Shown in pieces: positions 32,520-41,784 of a stretch of 64,000 bases of DNA. Each line of letters opens with the position of its first letter. Positions within the stretch are counted from its first letter, which is position 1. The stretch lies in assembly GCF_001591345.1 (NCBI RefSeq), contig NZ_BCUS01000022.1, positions 1 to 64,000 of the forward strand. Reading direction: 5' to 3'. The DNA comes from Variovorax boronicumulans NBRC 103145. Its GTDB lineage: Bacteria; Pseudomonadota; Gammaproteobacteria; Burkholderiales; Burkholderiaceae_C. The translations under genes and the position numbers were made by a program. Under the pieces are notes generated by a model. That model searched no databases and was not told the origin of the DNA. It saw only the letters and a list, made by a program, of their open reading frames with translations.

Positions 32520-33155
32520 TCAGGCCGGTCGGCGCCAGAAGGCGAGGGTGGCGGCCAGCAGCCACATGCCGACCGCGCAGCTGCGGTTGAGCACCTTGAG
32601 GCCGCGGCGCGAGAGCCAGCGCACGGCTTGCGTGCCGGCGCCGGCATAGGCCAGCATCACGCAGGTGTCGAGCACCACGAAGATCGCGCCCAGCACCAGG
32701 TACTGCATGCCCTGGGGCTTGGCGGTGTCGATGAACTGGGGCAGGAAGGCGGCGAAGAACAGCACCGTCTTCGGGTTGGACAGCGCCACCATCAGGCTGC
32801 GCATGAGGGCGATGCGCCCATGCGGACGGACCTCGATGGCCGACTTGGCCAGCGCCGTGCCCAGGTCGGTCGCTTCGCTGCGCCACAGCTTGATGCCGAG
32901 CCACACCAGGTAGGCCACGCCCGCGACGCGGATCGCGTTGAAGAGCCATTCCGAGGCCGCGAGCAGCGAGCCCAGCCCGAGCGCCACGACCGCGATCAGC
33001 GAGACGCTGCCCAGCGACGCGCCCGCGATGCCCCAGCTGGCGCGGCGCATGCCGCCGTCGATGCCGTTGGACAGCGCCAGCAGCATGGTCGGGCCGGGAA
33101 TCACCGCCAGGGCGAGCGAGGCGACGGCATAGATCAGCAGGGTGTCGAGGGTCAT
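32520..33155 (-). CDS. LysE/RhtB-family amino acid exporter
   Basis: 211 residues, about six membrane helices. Family signature AVIPGPTMLLALSNGIDGGMRRA near the N-terminus and the mid-protein NPKTVLFFAAFLPQFID. Probably exports an amino acid (homoserine/threonine/leucine type). ATG overlaps the stop of the ferredoxin-like gene (ATGA), an unusual partnership. It converges on the EamA exporter gene with 12 bases between them. Confidence 0.9.
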   Translation of the reverse strand: MTLDTLLIYAVASLALAVIPGPTMLLALSNGIDGGMRRASWGIAGASLGSVSLIAVVALGLGSLLAASEWLFNAIRVAGVAYLVWLGIKLWRSEATDLGTALAKSAIEVRPHGRIALMRSLMVALSNPKTVLFFAAFLPQFIDTAKPQGMQYLVLGAIFVVLDTCVMLAYAGAGTQAVRWLSRRGLKVLNRSCAVGMWLLAATLAFWRRPA

Positions 33156-33784
33156 GGTTTCGCTGCTCCTTGGCGCTGTTCGGCGGCGGCGCGGGCACGC
33201 GCCAGGGCGGCTTCGACGATGGAGCGCTTGCGCGTGTCGGCGGCCTGCGGTTCGGCGGCGGCAGGCGCGGGTTCGGCCTCACGCTTCGCGGTCTCGCGAT
33301 GTTGGGCGTGCAGCTTGTAGCGCTGCAATGCGGCCTCGGCCTGTGCCTGCGACCACGCCTGCCAGCCGCTGCGGCCGGGTGTTTCAACCTCGAGCGAGAT
33401 GCAATCGACCGGGCACACCGGAATGCACAGCTCGCAGCCCGTGCAGTGCGCCTCGATCACCGTGTGCATGCGCTTGTGGATGCCGATGATCGCGTCGGTC
33501 GGGCAGGCGTCGAGGCACAGCGTGCAGCCGATGCACCAAGCTTCGTCGATGACCGCCATGGCGCGCGGGCCTTCGGTGCCGAACTGCGGGTCGAGCGGCA
33601 GCGCGGGGCGGCCGGTGAGCAGCGCGAGGCGCTCGATGCCTTCGGCGCCGCCCGGCGGGCACTGGTTGATGCCGGCCTCGCCGTCGGCGATGGCCTGCGC
33701 ATAACCCGCGCAATCGGGGTAGCCGCACCGTGTGCACTGCGTTTGAGGCAGTGCGTCGTTGATGCGTGCGGCCAGCCCGTTCAC
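33152..33784 (-). CDS. RnfB/RsxB-like iron-sulfur protein, soluble
   Basis: 210 residues. N-terminal Fe-S module CTRCGYPDC with a further Cys (NQCPP), then two ferredoxin-type CxxCxxCxxxCP motifs (CIGCTLCLDACP; CTGCELCIPVCP) for two 4Fe-4S clusters, then a charged Ala/Glu-rich tail. Classical RnfB has an N-terminal membrane anchor; this one starts directly at the Fe-S module, and no other rnf genes are near. It is probably an electron carrier of the stand-alone type known in Burkholderiales. Stop overlaps the exporter start. Confidence 0.85.
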   Translation of the reverse strand: MNGLAARINDALPQTQCTRCGYPDCAGYAQAIADGEAGINQCPPGGAEGIERLALLTGRPALPLDPQFGTEGPRAMAVIDEAWCIGCTLCLDACPTDAIIGIHKRMHTVIEAHCTGCELCIPVCPVDCISLEVETPGRSGWQAWSQAQAEAALQRYKLHAQHRETAKREAEPAPAAAEPQAADTRKRSIVEAALARARAAAEQRQGAAKP

Positions 33785-33803
33785 GGTGGGTGATGCGCGC
33801 GGC

Positions 33804-35264
33804 TCAGCGCGCGGCGCTGGCGCGGGGCTTCTTTGCCGCTGCGGCCGGCTTCTTGGCAGCCGGCGCGGCTTTCACGGCGACGGCCTTCTTGGCGGCGACC
33901 GGCGTCTTGCGGGCCGCGGCGGTGGCCACGGCCTTCAGCTTCTGGCCGGGCTTGATGCGGTCTTCGGCCGGCAGCTCTTCGCGCGCGCCGGCGCGGCGCT
34001 GGGGCTCGTCGCTGGCGGCGATGAAGTTGCGCACCTTCGGGTAGACCAGATCGCGCCAGCGGCGGCCGCTGAAGATGCCGTAGTGGCCCGCGCCCTTGAC
34101 CTCGTAGTGCTCGCGCTTGCCGTCGGCGATGCCGGTGCACAGGCTGTGCGCGGCCTGGGTCTGGCCCGAGCCGGAGATGTCGTCGAGCTCGCCTTCGACG
34201 GTGAGCAGGGCGGTGGCGTGGATGTCCTGCGGACGCACGCGCTCCACCTGGCCGGCGGGGCTCTTCACGTCCCAGGTGCCGTTGACCAGGTCGAAGTCCT
34301 GGAACACGGTGCGGATGGTCTCCAGGTAGTAGTCCGCGTCCATGTCGAGCACGGCGTTGTACTCGTCGTAGAACTTGCGGTGGGCTTCGGCGCTGGCGTC
34401 GTCACCCTTGATCAGGTCCTTGAAGTAGTCGTAGTGGCTGCTGGCGTGGCGGTCGGGGTTCATGGCCACGAAGCCCGTGTGCTGCAGGAAGCCCGGGTAG
34501 ACCTTGCGGCCCGCGCCAGGGAAGCCTTGTGGCACGCGGTAGATCACGTTGTTCTCGAACCACTCGAAGCTCTTGTTGGTCGCGAGGTTGTTCACGGCCG
34601 TGGGCGATTTGCGCGCGTCGATCGGGCCGCCCATCATGGTCATCGTGAGGGGCAGCGGCTCGCCGCGGCTGGCCATGAGCGACACGGCAGCCAGCACCGG
34701 CACGGTGGGCTGGCACACGCTCACCACGTGGCAGTTGCCGTACTCGGCCTGCAGGCGGCGGATGAACTCCTGCACGTAGTTGATGTAGTCGTCCAGGTGG
34801 AACTCGCCGTCGGACAGCGGCACCAGGCGCGCGTTCTTCCAGTCGGTGATGTAGACCTTGTGGTCCTGCAGCATGGTGCGCACGGTGTCGCGCAGCAGCG
34901 TGGCGTAGTGGCCCGACAGCGGCGCCACGATCAGCACCACGGGCTGGCTCTTGAGCGTCTTGAGGATGTGCGGTTCGTCGGTGAAGCGCTTGAAGCGGCG
35001 CAGTTCGCAGAAGGGCTTGTCGAGCTCGACGGCCTCCTGGATCACGACCTCTTCGCCGTCGACCTTGACGGACTTGATGTTGAACTCGGGCTTCTCGTAG
35101 TCCTTGCCCAGCCGGTACAGCAGGTCATAGCCGGCGGCCATGCGCTGTGCCATCGGCAGTTGGCTCCAGACGGCGCCGGGACCGTAGAGCTTGGAGGCGG
35201 CCTGGGCGAAGTCCGAGAAGGGCTCCATCAGGGAACGCTGGGCTTCGTAGAGTTGATAGAGCAT
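33804..35264 (-). CDS. phaZ: Intracellular polyhydroxybutyrate depolymerase
   Basis: 486 residues. Mobilises stored PHB in the cytoplasm. The nucleophile is Cys184 in SVCQPT, as in Ralstonia PhaZ1 (Cys183) rather than Ser; the triad is completed by an Asp in EGELDD and a His in GAGHYGIFSG. The DYYLETI and HYDYFKDLIKGD segments match the family. The last ~50 residues are a low-complexity Ala/Lys/Pro tail (repeats like AAKKPAA) resembling histone H1-like or PhaM-type tails, longer than in Ralstonia PhaZ1 (about 419 residues). Monocistronic. Confidence 0.93.
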   Translation of the reverse strand: MLYQLYEAQRSLMEPFSDFAQAASKLYGPGAVWSQLPMAQRMAAGYDLLYRLGKDYEKPEFNIKSVKVDGEEVVIQEAVELDKPFCELRRFKRFTDEPHILKTLKSQPVVLIVAPLSGHYATLLRDTVRTMLQDHKVYITDWKNARLVPLSDGEFHLDDYINYVQEFIRRLQAEYGNCHVVSVCQPTVPVLAAVSLMASRGEPLPLTMTMMGGPIDARKSPTAVNNLATNKSFEWFENNVIYRVPQGFPGAGRKVYPGFLQHTGFVAMNPDRHASSHYDYFKDLIKGDDASAEAHRKFYDEYNAVLDMDADYYLETIRTVFQDFDLVNGTWDVKSPAGQVERVRPQDIHATALLTVEGELDDISGSGQTQAAHSLCTGIADGKREHYEVKGAGHYGIFSGRRWRDLVYPKVRNFIAASDEPQRRAGAREELPAEDRIKPGQKLKAVATAAARKTPVAAKKAVAVKAAPAAKKPAAAAKKPRASAAR

Positions 35265-35287
35265 CGCGGGTCTTTGAGTGGATGTTG

Positions 35288-35307
35288 CAGTGCAATATAT
35301 CAGTGCA
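35288..35307. promoter_or_regulatory. Direct repeat CAGTGCA upstream of phaZ
   Basis: CAGTGCA occurs at 35288-35294 and 35301-35307, separated by AATATAT, 24-43 bases before the phaZ start. It sits where a promoter or operator is expected. Resembles TGCA-rich sites bound by PHB-responsive regulators, but identity is unproven. Confidence 0.4.
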
Positions 35308-35326
35308 TTTGCCGCGGCGCAGGGGG

Positions 35327-35358
35327 CCGAACCCTAGCCCGAAGCGGGCTGGATTCGG
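35327..35358. terminator. Hairpin downstream of the aminotransferase
   Basis: AGCCCG/CGGGCT with loop AAG (35336-35350), extended by CCGAA (35327-35331) and TTCGG (35354-35358). A second hairpin GAATCG/CGATTC spans 35380-35400. Both lie just after the leftward aminotransferase stop at 35420 and may end its transcript; no U-tract. Confidence 0.4.
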
Positions 35359-35419
35359 CTTCTGTGGCCGAATGTGAACGAATCGTCAAAAAGTCGATTC
35401 ACTCACACCCGGTTGTCAC

Positions 35420-36616
35420 CTAGATGACCTTCGCAATCGACGCGCAGACGTAGTCGATGTTCTTGCTGTTGAGCGCGGCGACGCACATGCGGCCGGTGTC
35501 GGTGCCGTACACGCCGAACTCGTTGCGCAGGCGCACCATCTGGTCCTTGGTCAGGCCCGAGTAGCTGAACATGCCGATCTGGGTGGTGATGAAGCTCATG
35601 TCTTCCTTCACCCCGGCGGCCTTCAGGCCGTCGACCAGCTTCTGGCGCATGGCCTTGATGCGCACGCGCATCTCGCCCAGTTCCTTTTCCCACAGGGCGC
35701 GCAGCTCGGGGGTGCCCAGCACCGCGGCCACCACGGCGCCGCCGTGAATCGGCGGGTTGCTGTAGTTGGTGCGGATGGCGATCTTGAGTTGCGACAGCAC
35801 GCGGCCGGCTTCTTCCTTGTTCTCGCACAGCACCGACAGGGCGCCGACGCGCTCGCCGTACAGGCTGAAGCTCTTGGAGAACGAGGTCGAGACGAAGAAG
35901 GTCAGGCCGGCGTCGACGAACTTGGCGACAGCCGCGCCGTCTTCCTTCAGGCCGTAGCCGAAGCCTTGGTAGGCCATGTCGAGGAAGGGCACGAGGCCCT
36001 TGGCCTTGACGGCCGCAACGACCTGGTCCCATTGCTCGGGCGTGATGTCGTAGCCGGTCGGGTTGTGGCAGCAGGCGTGCAGCACGACGATGGTGCCGGC
36101 CGGTGCCGCGTTCAGGGCGGCCAGCATGCCGTCGAAGTTGATGCCGCGCTGGGCGGCGTCGTAGTAGGGGTAGCTCTCGACCGTGAAGCCGGCGTTGGTG
36201 AACAGCGCACGGTGGTTTTCCCAGCTTGGGTCGCTGATCAGCACGGTGGCGTTGGGGTTGAGCTTCTTCAGGAAGTCGGCGCCGACCTTCAGGCCGCCGG
36301 TGCCGCCGATGGCCTGGATGGTGGCCACACGGCCCGAGGTGACGGGTTCGCTGTCGGTGCCGAAGACCAGGCCCTTGACGGCGTTGTCGTAGGCCACGAT
36401 GCCGTCGATCGGCAGGTAGCCGCGGGCCGAGGGGGCCTTCATCATGTTCTGCTCTGCGGCCTGCACGCACTGCAGCAGGGGCAGCTTGCCGTTGTCGTCG
36501 TAATACACGCCGACGCCGAGATTGACCTTGTTGGGGTTGGTGTCGGCTGCAAATTGCTCGTTGAGGCCGAGGATCGGGTCGCGCGGCGCCATTTCGACCG
36601 CGGTGAACATAGACAT
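35420..36616 (-). CDS. tyrB: Aromatic/aspartate aminotransferase (class I fold)
   Basis: 398 residues. PLP enzyme of the AspC/TyrB subgroup Ia: N-terminal MFTAVEMAPRDPILGLNE, GVGVYYDDNGKLP, HACCHNPTGYD, DMAYQGFGYGL and Schiff-base Lys248 in STSFSKSFSLYGERVG; Arg in NYSNPP region and TGRMCVAALN near the C-terminus. Interconverts aspartate or aromatic amino acids with their oxo acids. AAAGGACC precedes the ATG. Whether it is TyrB or AspC cannot be told from motifs alone. Divergent from uvrB. Confidence 0.88.
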   Translation of the reverse strand: MSMFTAVEMAPRDPILGLNEQFAADTNPNKVNLGVGVYYDDNGKLPLLQCVQAAEQNMMKAPSARGYLPIDGIVAYDNAVKGLVFGTDSEPVTSGRVATIQAIGGTGGLKVGADFLKKLNPNATVLISDPSWENHRALFTNAGFTVESYPYYDAAQRGINFDGMLAALNAAPAGTIVVLHACCHNPTGYDITPEQWDQVVAAVKAKGLVPFLDMAYQGFGYGLKEDGAAVAKFVDAGLTFFVSTSFSKSFSLYGERVGALSVLCENKEEAGRVLSQLKIAIRTNYSNPPIHGGAVVAAVLGTPELRALWEKELGEMRVRIKAMRQKLVDGLKAAGVKEDMSFITTQIGMFSYSGLTKDQMVRLRNEFGVYGTDTGRMCVAALNSKNIDYVCASIAKVI

Positions 36617-36646
36617 GGAAAGGTCCTTTGGGATGAAAGCTTCGCT

Positions 36647-36681
36647 GGCAACCGGAGGAGGCTTTATCCTTTCCGGTTGCC
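36647..36681. promoter_or_regulatory. Perfect 10-bp inverted repeat between tyrB and uvrB
   Basis: GGCAACCGGA (36647-36656) and TCCGGTTGCC (36672-36681) pair exactly over a 15-base loop that contains AGGAGG-like and TTTATCC sequences. It lies 31 bases upstream of the aminotransferase start and 41 before uvrB. Could be an operator or a 5'-leader hairpin; function unknown. Confidence 0.6.
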
Positions 36682-36721
36682 TTGAATTTTACCGGCGCCA
36701 CGCCACCTGTCGGGAACAGCC

Positions 36722-38839
36722 ATGCCAGAGAACACCGAAGCCATAGCAGACCTGAAGAAACTCGACCCCATCGGGCCGGCGAAGCAGGGCGAATTCATCC
36801 GCTACCCGGATTCGCCGTTCGAGCTGTTCCAGCCCTATCCGCCGGCGGGCGACCAGCCCGCGGCCATCGACGGCCTGGTGGCCGGGGTGCTCGACGGCGA
36901 GGTGTTCCAGACCCTGCTGGGCGTGACCGGTTCGGGCAAGACCTTCACCATGGCCAACGTGATCGCCCGGCTGGGGCGCCCGGCCATCGTGTTCGCGCCC
37001 AACAAGACACTGGCGGCGCAGCTGTACAGCGAATTCCGCGAGTTCTTCCCGAAGAACGCCGTCGAGTACTTCGTGAGCTACTACGACTACTACCAGCCCG
37101 AGGCCTACGTGCCGCAGCGCGACCTGTTCATCGAGAAGGACTCCTCGATCAACGAGCACATCGAGCAGATGCGGCTGTCGGCCACCAAGAGCGTGCTGGA
37201 GCGGCGCGACACGGTCATCGTGGCCACGGTGAGCGCCATCTACGGCATCGGCACGCCCGAGGACTACATGGAGATGCGGCTGATTGCCCGCGTGGGCGAC
37301 AAGGTCGGCCAGCGCGACCTGATCTCGCGGCTCATCCGCATGCAGTACACGCGCAACGAGCAGGACTTTGCGCGCGGCACGTTCCGCGTGCGCGGCGACA
37401 CCATCGACGTGTTCCCGGCCGAGCACAGCGAGCTGGCGATCCGCTTCGAGCTGTTCGACGACGAGATCGAGTCGCTGCAGCTGTTCGACCCGCTCACCGG
37501 ACGCATCCGCCAGAAGGTGCCGCGCTTCACGGTGTACCCGTCGAGCCACTACGTGACGCCGCGCGACAAGGTGCTGGCGGCGGTCGAAACCATCAAGATC
37601 GAGCTGGCCGGCCGGCTCAAGGAGCTGACCGGCTCGGGCAAGCTGGTCGAGGCGCAGCGGCTGGAGCAGCGCACGCGCTTCGACCTGGAAATGCTGGCCG
37701 AGATCGGCCACTGCAAGGGCATCGAGAACTACACGCGGCACCTTTCGGGCGCGGAGCCCGGCGACCCGCCGGCCACGCTCACCGACTACATGCCGAAGGA
37801 CTCGCTGATGTTCCTCGACGAGAGCCATCAGATGATGGGGCAGCTCAGTGCCATGTACAACGGCGACCGGGCGCGCAAGGTCACGCTGGTCGAGTACGGC
37901 TTTCGCTTGCCCAGCGCGCTGGACAACCGGCCGCTCAAGCTCGAGGAGTTCGAAAAGCGGGTGCGCCAGTGCATCTTCGTGTCGGCCACGCCGGCGCAGT
38001 ACGAAAAGGACCACGCCGGCAACGTCGTCGAGCAGCTGGTGCGGCCGACCGGGCTGATCGACCCCGAGGTCGAGGTGCGTCCCGCCACGCACCAGGTCGA
38101 CGACGTGCTGGGTGAGATCCGCATCCGCGTCGACAAGAACGAGCGCGTGCTGATCACCACGCTGACCAAGCGCATGGCCGAGCAGCTCACCGACTACCTG
38201 GGCGACAACGGCGTGAAGGTGCGCTACCTGCACAGCGACGTCGACACGGTCGAGCGGGTCGAGATCCTGCGCGACCTGCGCCTGGGCACCTTCGACGTGC
38301 TGGTGGGCATCAACCTGTTGCGCGAGGGGCTGGACATTCCCGAGGTGTCGCTGGTGGCGATCCTCGATGCCGACAAGGAAGGCTTCCTGCGCGCGGAGCG
38401 TTCGCTGATCCAGACCATCGGCCGCGCGGCGCGCAACCTGAACGGCAAGGCCATTCTTTATGCCGACCGGATGACCGAGTCGATGAAGAAGGCCATGGGC
38501 GAGACCGAGCGCCGCCGCAACCGGCAGATCGCCCACAACGAGGCGAACGGCATCACGCCGCGCAGCATCGTGAAGCAGGTGCGCGACCTGATCGACGGCG
38601 TCTACAGCGAGAAGACCGGCAAGGAAATGGCCAAGCTCGACCTGGAACGCGCCAAGGTCGAGGACATGAGCGAGAAGGACATCGCCCGGGAAATCAAGCG
38701 GCTCGAAAAGCAGATGCTGGAGCACGCCCGCAACCTCGAGTTCGAAAAGGCGGCCCGGGTGCGCGACCAGCTGGCGCTGCTGCGCGAGCAGGCGTTCGGG
38801 GCGTCGGGCGGCGACAACATCGCCGGTTTGGCGTCCTGA
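36722..38839 (+). CDS. uvrB: UvrABC excinuclease subunit B
   Basis: 705 residues. Helicase-like damage verifier of nucleotide excision repair. Walker A GVTGSGKT (67-74), [11 protein letters not shown], the DNA-binding beta-hairpin [16 protein letters not shown]-like DESHQM, motif [11 protein letters not shown] and the C-terminal UVR domain ([28 protein letters not shown]) that contacts UvrC. Full length. No standard LexA box is seen in the upstream gap. Confidence 0.97.
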   Translation: MPENTEAIADLKKLDPIGPAKQGEFIRYPDSPFELFQPYPPAGDQPAAIDGLVAGVLDGEVFQTLLGVTGSGKTFTMANVIARLGRPAIVFAPNKTLAAQLYSEFREFFPKNAVEYFVSYYDYYQPEAYVPQRDLFIEKDSSINEHIEQMRLSATKSVLERRDTVIVATVSAIYGIGTPEDYMEMRLIARVGDKVGQRDLISRLIRMQYTRNEQDFARGTFRVRGDTIDVFPAEHSELAIRFELFDDEIESLQLFDPLTGRIRQKVPRFTVYPSSHYVTPRDKVLAAVETIKIELAGRLKELTGSGKLVEAQRLEQRTRFDLEMLAEIGHCKGIENYTRHLSGAEPGDPPATLTDYMPKDSLMFLDESHQMMGQLSAMYNGDRARKVTLVEYGFRLPSALDNRPLKLEEFEKRVRQCIFVSATPAQYEKDHAGNVVEQLVRPTGLIDPEVEVRPATHQVDDVLGEIRIRVDKNERVLITTLTKRMAEQLTDYLGDNGVKVRYLHSDVDTVERVEILRDLRLGTFDVLVGINLLREGLDIPEVSLVAILDADKEGFLRAERSLIQTIGRAARNLNGKAILYADRMTESMKKAMGETERRRNRQIAHNEANGITPRSIVKQVRDLIDGVYSEKTGKEMAKLDLERAKVEDMSEKDIAREIKRLEKQMLEHARNLEFEKAARVRDQLALLREQAFGASGGDNIAGLAS

Positions 38840-38856
38840 TTCCAGCTAGGCCATAA

Positions 38857-38877
38857 GTTCGCTTTGTTCAAGCGAAC
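38857..38877 (+). terminator. Hairpin after uvrB
   Basis: GTTCGCT (38857-38863) and AGCGAAC (38871-38877) form a perfect 7-bp stem with a 7-base loop, 17 bases after the uvrB stop. No U-run follows closely, so termination is uncertain, but its position separates uvrB from the isc promoter. Confidence 0.45.
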
Positions 38878-38918
38878 CGCGCTGGGGTTTACCCGAGCAG
38901 ATATCAGGGGCTTCTGCT

Positions 38919-38943
38919 ATACTTGACCGAAATACTCAACAAC
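38919..38943 (+). promoter_or_regulatory. isc promoter with IscR type-1-like site
   Basis: The block starting ATACTTGACCGAAATACTC fits the pseudo-palindromic type-1 IscR box (ATA..YYGAC ... GTC or near equivalent on the right arm). It overlaps a -10-like TATACT at 38918-38923. Holo-IscR would thus repress its own operon, as in E. coli. Transcription would leave a ~130-base leader before iscR. Confidence 0.6.
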
Positions 38944-39077
38944 AAAGAACTTCGCGATGAAGGACCGACTCCTACCGGCTGGTTCACCAGCGTCGGGGTC
39001 GGGCAGGGCGGAGACGAAGTCACCGCGGCCCAAGGCTGTGGTGTCATTTCAACGGTAAGCACTTGAAGGAGCTTGCG

Positions 39078-39614
39078 ATGCGTCTCACTACCAAAGGCCG
39101 TTTTGCGGTCACAGCAATGATCGATCTGGCGTTGCGTCAGAACACCGGTCCGGTCACGCTGGCTGCGATCAGCCAGCGGCAGCAGATTTCGTTGTCGTAC
39201 CTCGAACAGCTGTTCGGCAAACTGCGCCGCCACGAGCTGGTCGAGTCGACCCGCGGCCCCGGCGGCGGCTACAGCCTCGGACGCAAGGCGGCGGACATCA
39301 CGGTCGCCGACATCATCGTGTCCGTCGACGAGCCGATCGATGCCACGCAGTGCGGCGGCAAGGAAAACTGCCTCGGTGAGCAGGGTCGCTGCATGACGCA
39401 CGAGCTCTGGGCCTCGCTGAACCAGCGCATGGTCGAGTTCCTCGACTCCGTCACGCTGCAGAAGCTGGTCGACGACCAGATCGCCAAGGGCGTGCAGATC
39501 GAGAACAAGCCGGTCGTCAAGCGCGCCATCTCGGCCCAGCCGGTGGTCAAGCCCATCCGCGTGAACGCACCGAATTCGGTCTTCGCCCTCGGCAACGTCT
39601 TCGCGAAGTCCTGA
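39078..39614 (+). CDS. iscR: Fe-S cluster-dependent regulator IscR
   Basis: 178 residues. Rrf2-family wHTH ([50 protein letters not shown]) and a cluster loop with Cys92, Cys98, Cys105 and His108; spacing of the last Cys is one residue longer than in E. coli IscR. It binds 2Fe-2S and represses the isc operon when clusters suffice. ATG 39078 has GAAGGA seven bases upstream; an in-frame ATG at 39063 would put five extra residues before the conserved start. A ~35-residue C-terminal tail is poorly conserved. Confidence 0.95.
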   Translation: MRLTTKGRFAVTAMIDLALRQNTGPVTLAAISQRQQISLSYLEQLFGKLRRHELVESTRGPGGGYSLGRKAADITVADIIVSVDEPIDATQCGGKENCLGEQGRCMTHELWASLNQRMVEFLDSVTLQKLVDDQIAKGVQIENKPVVKRAISAQPVVKPIRVNAPNSVFALGNVFAKS

Positions 39615-39627
39615 CCCCGATGAGTCC

Positions 39628-39649
39628 GGCGATGCCTGCGGGCATCGCC
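39628..39649 (+). promoter_or_regulatory. Hairpin in iscR-iscS intercistronic region
   Basis: GGCGATGCC (39628-39636) and GGCATCGCC (39641-39649) form a perfect 9-bp stem with loop TGCG, 13 bases after the iscR stop. No U-tract follows. In E. coli the same gap is where RyhB splits iscR from iscSUA; this hairpin could protect the iscR 3' end or partially terminate. Confidence 0.5.
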
Positions 39650-39702
39650 CTGAGTTTGCCCTGATCCCAGAACACAACCCCCCACGCCAGCCCGAGCCAG
39701 CC

Positions 39703-40923
39703 ATGGACGTCACTCCTCATTTTCCGATCTATCTCGATTACGGCGCCACCACGCCGGTCGACCCGCGTGTGGTCGACGCCATGATTCCCTGGTTGCGCGA
39801 ACACTTCGGCAACCCGGCATCGCGCAGCCACGCCTGGGGCTGGGAAGCCGAAGAAGCGGTCGAGAAGGCGCGCGGCCAGGTGGCCGACCTGATCAACGCC
39901 GACCCGCGTGAGATCGTCTGGTCGTCGGGCGCCACCGAGTCGATCAACTTGGCGCTCAAGGGCGCGGCCCACTTCTACAAGGGCAAGGGCAAGCACCTGA
40001 TCACCCTGAAGACCGAGCACAAGGCTGTGCTCGACACCATGCGCGAACTCGAGCGCCAGGGCTTCGAAGTGACCTACCTCGACGTCGAGGAAAACGGCCT
40101 CGTCGATCTCGAGAAGTTCAAGGCGGCCATCCGCCCCGACACCATCCTGGCCAGCGTGCTGTTCGTGAACAACGAAATCGGCGTGATCCAGGACGTGGTC
40201 GCGCTGGGCAACGCCTGCCGCGAAAAGGGCGTGATCTTCCACGTCGACTCGGCCCAGGCCACCGGCAAGATCGACATCGACATCACGAAGCTGCCCATCG
40301 ACCTGATGAGCCTGGCTTCGCACAAGACCTATGGCCCCAAGGGCATCGGCGCGCTGTACGTGCGCCGCAAGCCGCGCATCCGCCTCGAAGCGCAGATGCA
40401 CGGCGGTGGCCATGAGCGCGGCATGCGCTCGGGCACGCTGCCCACGCACCAGATCGTCGGCATGGGCGAGGCCTACCGCATCGCCAAGCTCGAGATGAAG
40501 GACGACATCGCCCATGCGGCGCGCCTGCAGAAGCGCCTGCTCGACGGCCTGAAGGATGTCGAACAGGTCTTCATCAACGGCGACCTCGAGCGCCGCGTGC
40601 CGCACAACCTGAACATGAGCTTCAACTACGTCGAAGGCGAGTCGCTGATCATGGGCATCAAGGGCCTGGCGGTGTCGTCGGGTTCGGCCTGCACCTCGGC
40701 CAGCCTGGAGCCCAGCTATGTGCTGCGCGCCCTGGGCCGCAGCGACGAGCTGGCCCACAGCAGCCTGCGCATGACCATCGGCCGTTTCACGACCGAAGAA
40801 GAAATCGACTACGCCATCTCGACCATCAAGCACAACGTCGCCAAGCTGCGCGAGCTGAGCCCCCTGTGGGAGATGTTCCAGGACGGCGTCGACATCAGCA
40901 CGATCCAGTGGTCGGCCCACTGA
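39703..40923 (+). CDS. iscS: Cysteine desulfurase IscS
   Basis: 406 residues. PLP enzyme that takes sulfur from cysteine for Fe-S and thio-tRNA synthesis. [18 protein letters not shown] (His for PLP stacking), Schiff-base Lys208 in SHKTYGPKG, and mobile-loop Cys330 in [21 protein letters not shown], which carries the persulfide. Full length, next to iscU. Confidence 0.97.
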   Translation: MDVTPHFPIYLDYGATTPVDPRVVDAMIPWLREHFGNPASRSHAWGWEAEEAVEKARGQVADLINADPREIVWSSGATESINLALKGAAHFYKGKGKHLITLKTEHKAVLDTMRELERQGFEVTYLDVEENGLVDLEKFKAAIRPDTILASVLFVNNEIGVIQDVVALGNACREKGVIFHVDSAQATGKIDIDITKLPIDLMSLASHKTYGPKGIGALYVRRKPRIRLEAQMHGGGHERGMRSGTLPTHQIVGMGEAYRIAKLEMKDDIAHAARLQKRLLDGLKDVEQVFINGDLERRVPHNLNMSFNYVEGESLIMGIKGLAVSSGSACTSASLEPSYVLRALGRSDELAHSSLRMTIGRFTTEEEIDYAISTIKHNVAKLRELSPLWEMFQDGVDISTIQWSAH

Positions 40924-40973
40924 CCCAGGCCAGCCCAAGGCTCCACGATTGAACAAAGTTTGAGAGGTACACC

Positions 40974-41396
40974 ATGGCATATTCTTCCAAGGTCATCGAC
41001 CACTACGAAAATCCCCGCAACGTCGGTTCCTTCGAAAAGGGCGACGACTCGGTAGGCACCGGCATGGTCGGCGCCCCGGCTTGCGGCGACGTGATGAAGC
41101 TGCAGATCAAGGTCAACCCCGAAACCGGCGTGATCGAAGACGCGCGCTTCAAGACCTACGGCTGCGGCTCGGCCATCGCTTCCTCGTCGCTCGTGACCGA
41201 ATGGGTCAAGGGCAAGACGCTCGACGAAGCGGCGGCCCTCAAGAACGCGCAAATTGCCGAAGAACTGGCGCTGCCGCCGGTCAAGATCCACTGCTCGATC
41301 CTCGCGGAAGACGCCATCAAGGCGGCCGTGAGCGACTACAAGGCCAAGCACGGCGCCAAGACCCCCGAGTCGACCGCCGAAGCTGCTGTTCACTGA
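40974..41396 (+). CDS. iscU: Fe-S scaffold protein IscU
   Basis: 140 residues. Three cluster cysteines in [21 protein letters not shown] and [11 protein letters not shown], with Asp in CGD. LPPVK, the HscA recognition motif, is present just before the last Cys. Start 50 bases after iscS with GAGAGGT upstream. A short Ala/Thr-rich C-terminal tail is normal. Confidence 0.97.
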   Translation: MAYSSKVIDHYENPRNVGSFEKGDDSVGTGMVGAPACGDVMKLQIKVNPETGVIEDARFKTYGCGSAIASSSLVTEWVKGKTLDEAAALKNAQIAEELALPPVKIHCSILAEDAIKAAVSDYKAKHGAKTPESTAEAAVH

Positions 41397-41397
41397 G

Positions 41398-41721
41398 ATG
41401 GCCGTCACGCTGACCGAAGCCGCTGCGCGCCACGTCACCCGCTACCTCGGAAAACGGGGCAAGGGCGTGGGCGTGCGGCTGGGCGTGAAGACCACCGGCT
41501 GCTCGGGCCTGGCCTACAAGCTCGAGTACGTCGACGAGTTCACGCCTGAAGACGTGGTGTTCGAAGACCATGGCGTGAAGGTGCTGGTCGACCCGAAGAG
41601 CCTGGCCTACATCGACGGCACGCAGCTCGACTTCGTGCGCGAAGGCCTGAACGAGGGCTTCAAGTTCATCAACCCGAACGAACGTGATCGCTGCGGCTGC
41701 GGCGAAAGTTTTCGCATCTGA
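41398..41721 (+). CDS. iscA: A-type Fe-S carrier IscA
   Basis: 107 residues. HesB/IscA fold with three conserved cysteines: [13 protein letters not shown] and the C-terminal DRCGCGESF. Accepts clusters or iron from IscU and delivers to apo-proteins. Starts one base after the iscU stop. Confidence 0.96.
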   Translation: MAVTLTEAAARHVTRYLGKRGKGVGVRLGVKTTGCSGLAYKLEYVDEFTPEDVVFEDHGVKVLVDPKSLAYIDGTQLDFVREGLNEGFKFINPNERDRCGCGESFRI

Positions 41722-41747
41722 TGCGTCGTCGCTGACCGCGACCACAG

Positions 41748-41778
41748 CCGCCACCATGTCATGTGCTGGCGGTTTTTT
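41748..41778 (+). terminator. Rho-independent terminator inside the isc-hsc operon
   Basis: CCGCCA (41748-41753) pairs with TGGCGG (41767-41772) over a 13-base loop and is followed by six T (41773-41778), only six bases before the hscB ATG at 41785. It should attenuate read-through from iscRSUA into hscBA-fdx and also occupies the place of the hscB ribosome site. Confidence 0.65.
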
Positions 41779-41784
41779 CTTGCC

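Noticed and set aside
36707..36719. CTGT-N5-ACAG dyad just before uvrB as a LexA box
   Set aside because: LexA boxes in this group need CTGT-N8-ACAG spacing; here the spacer is three bases short.
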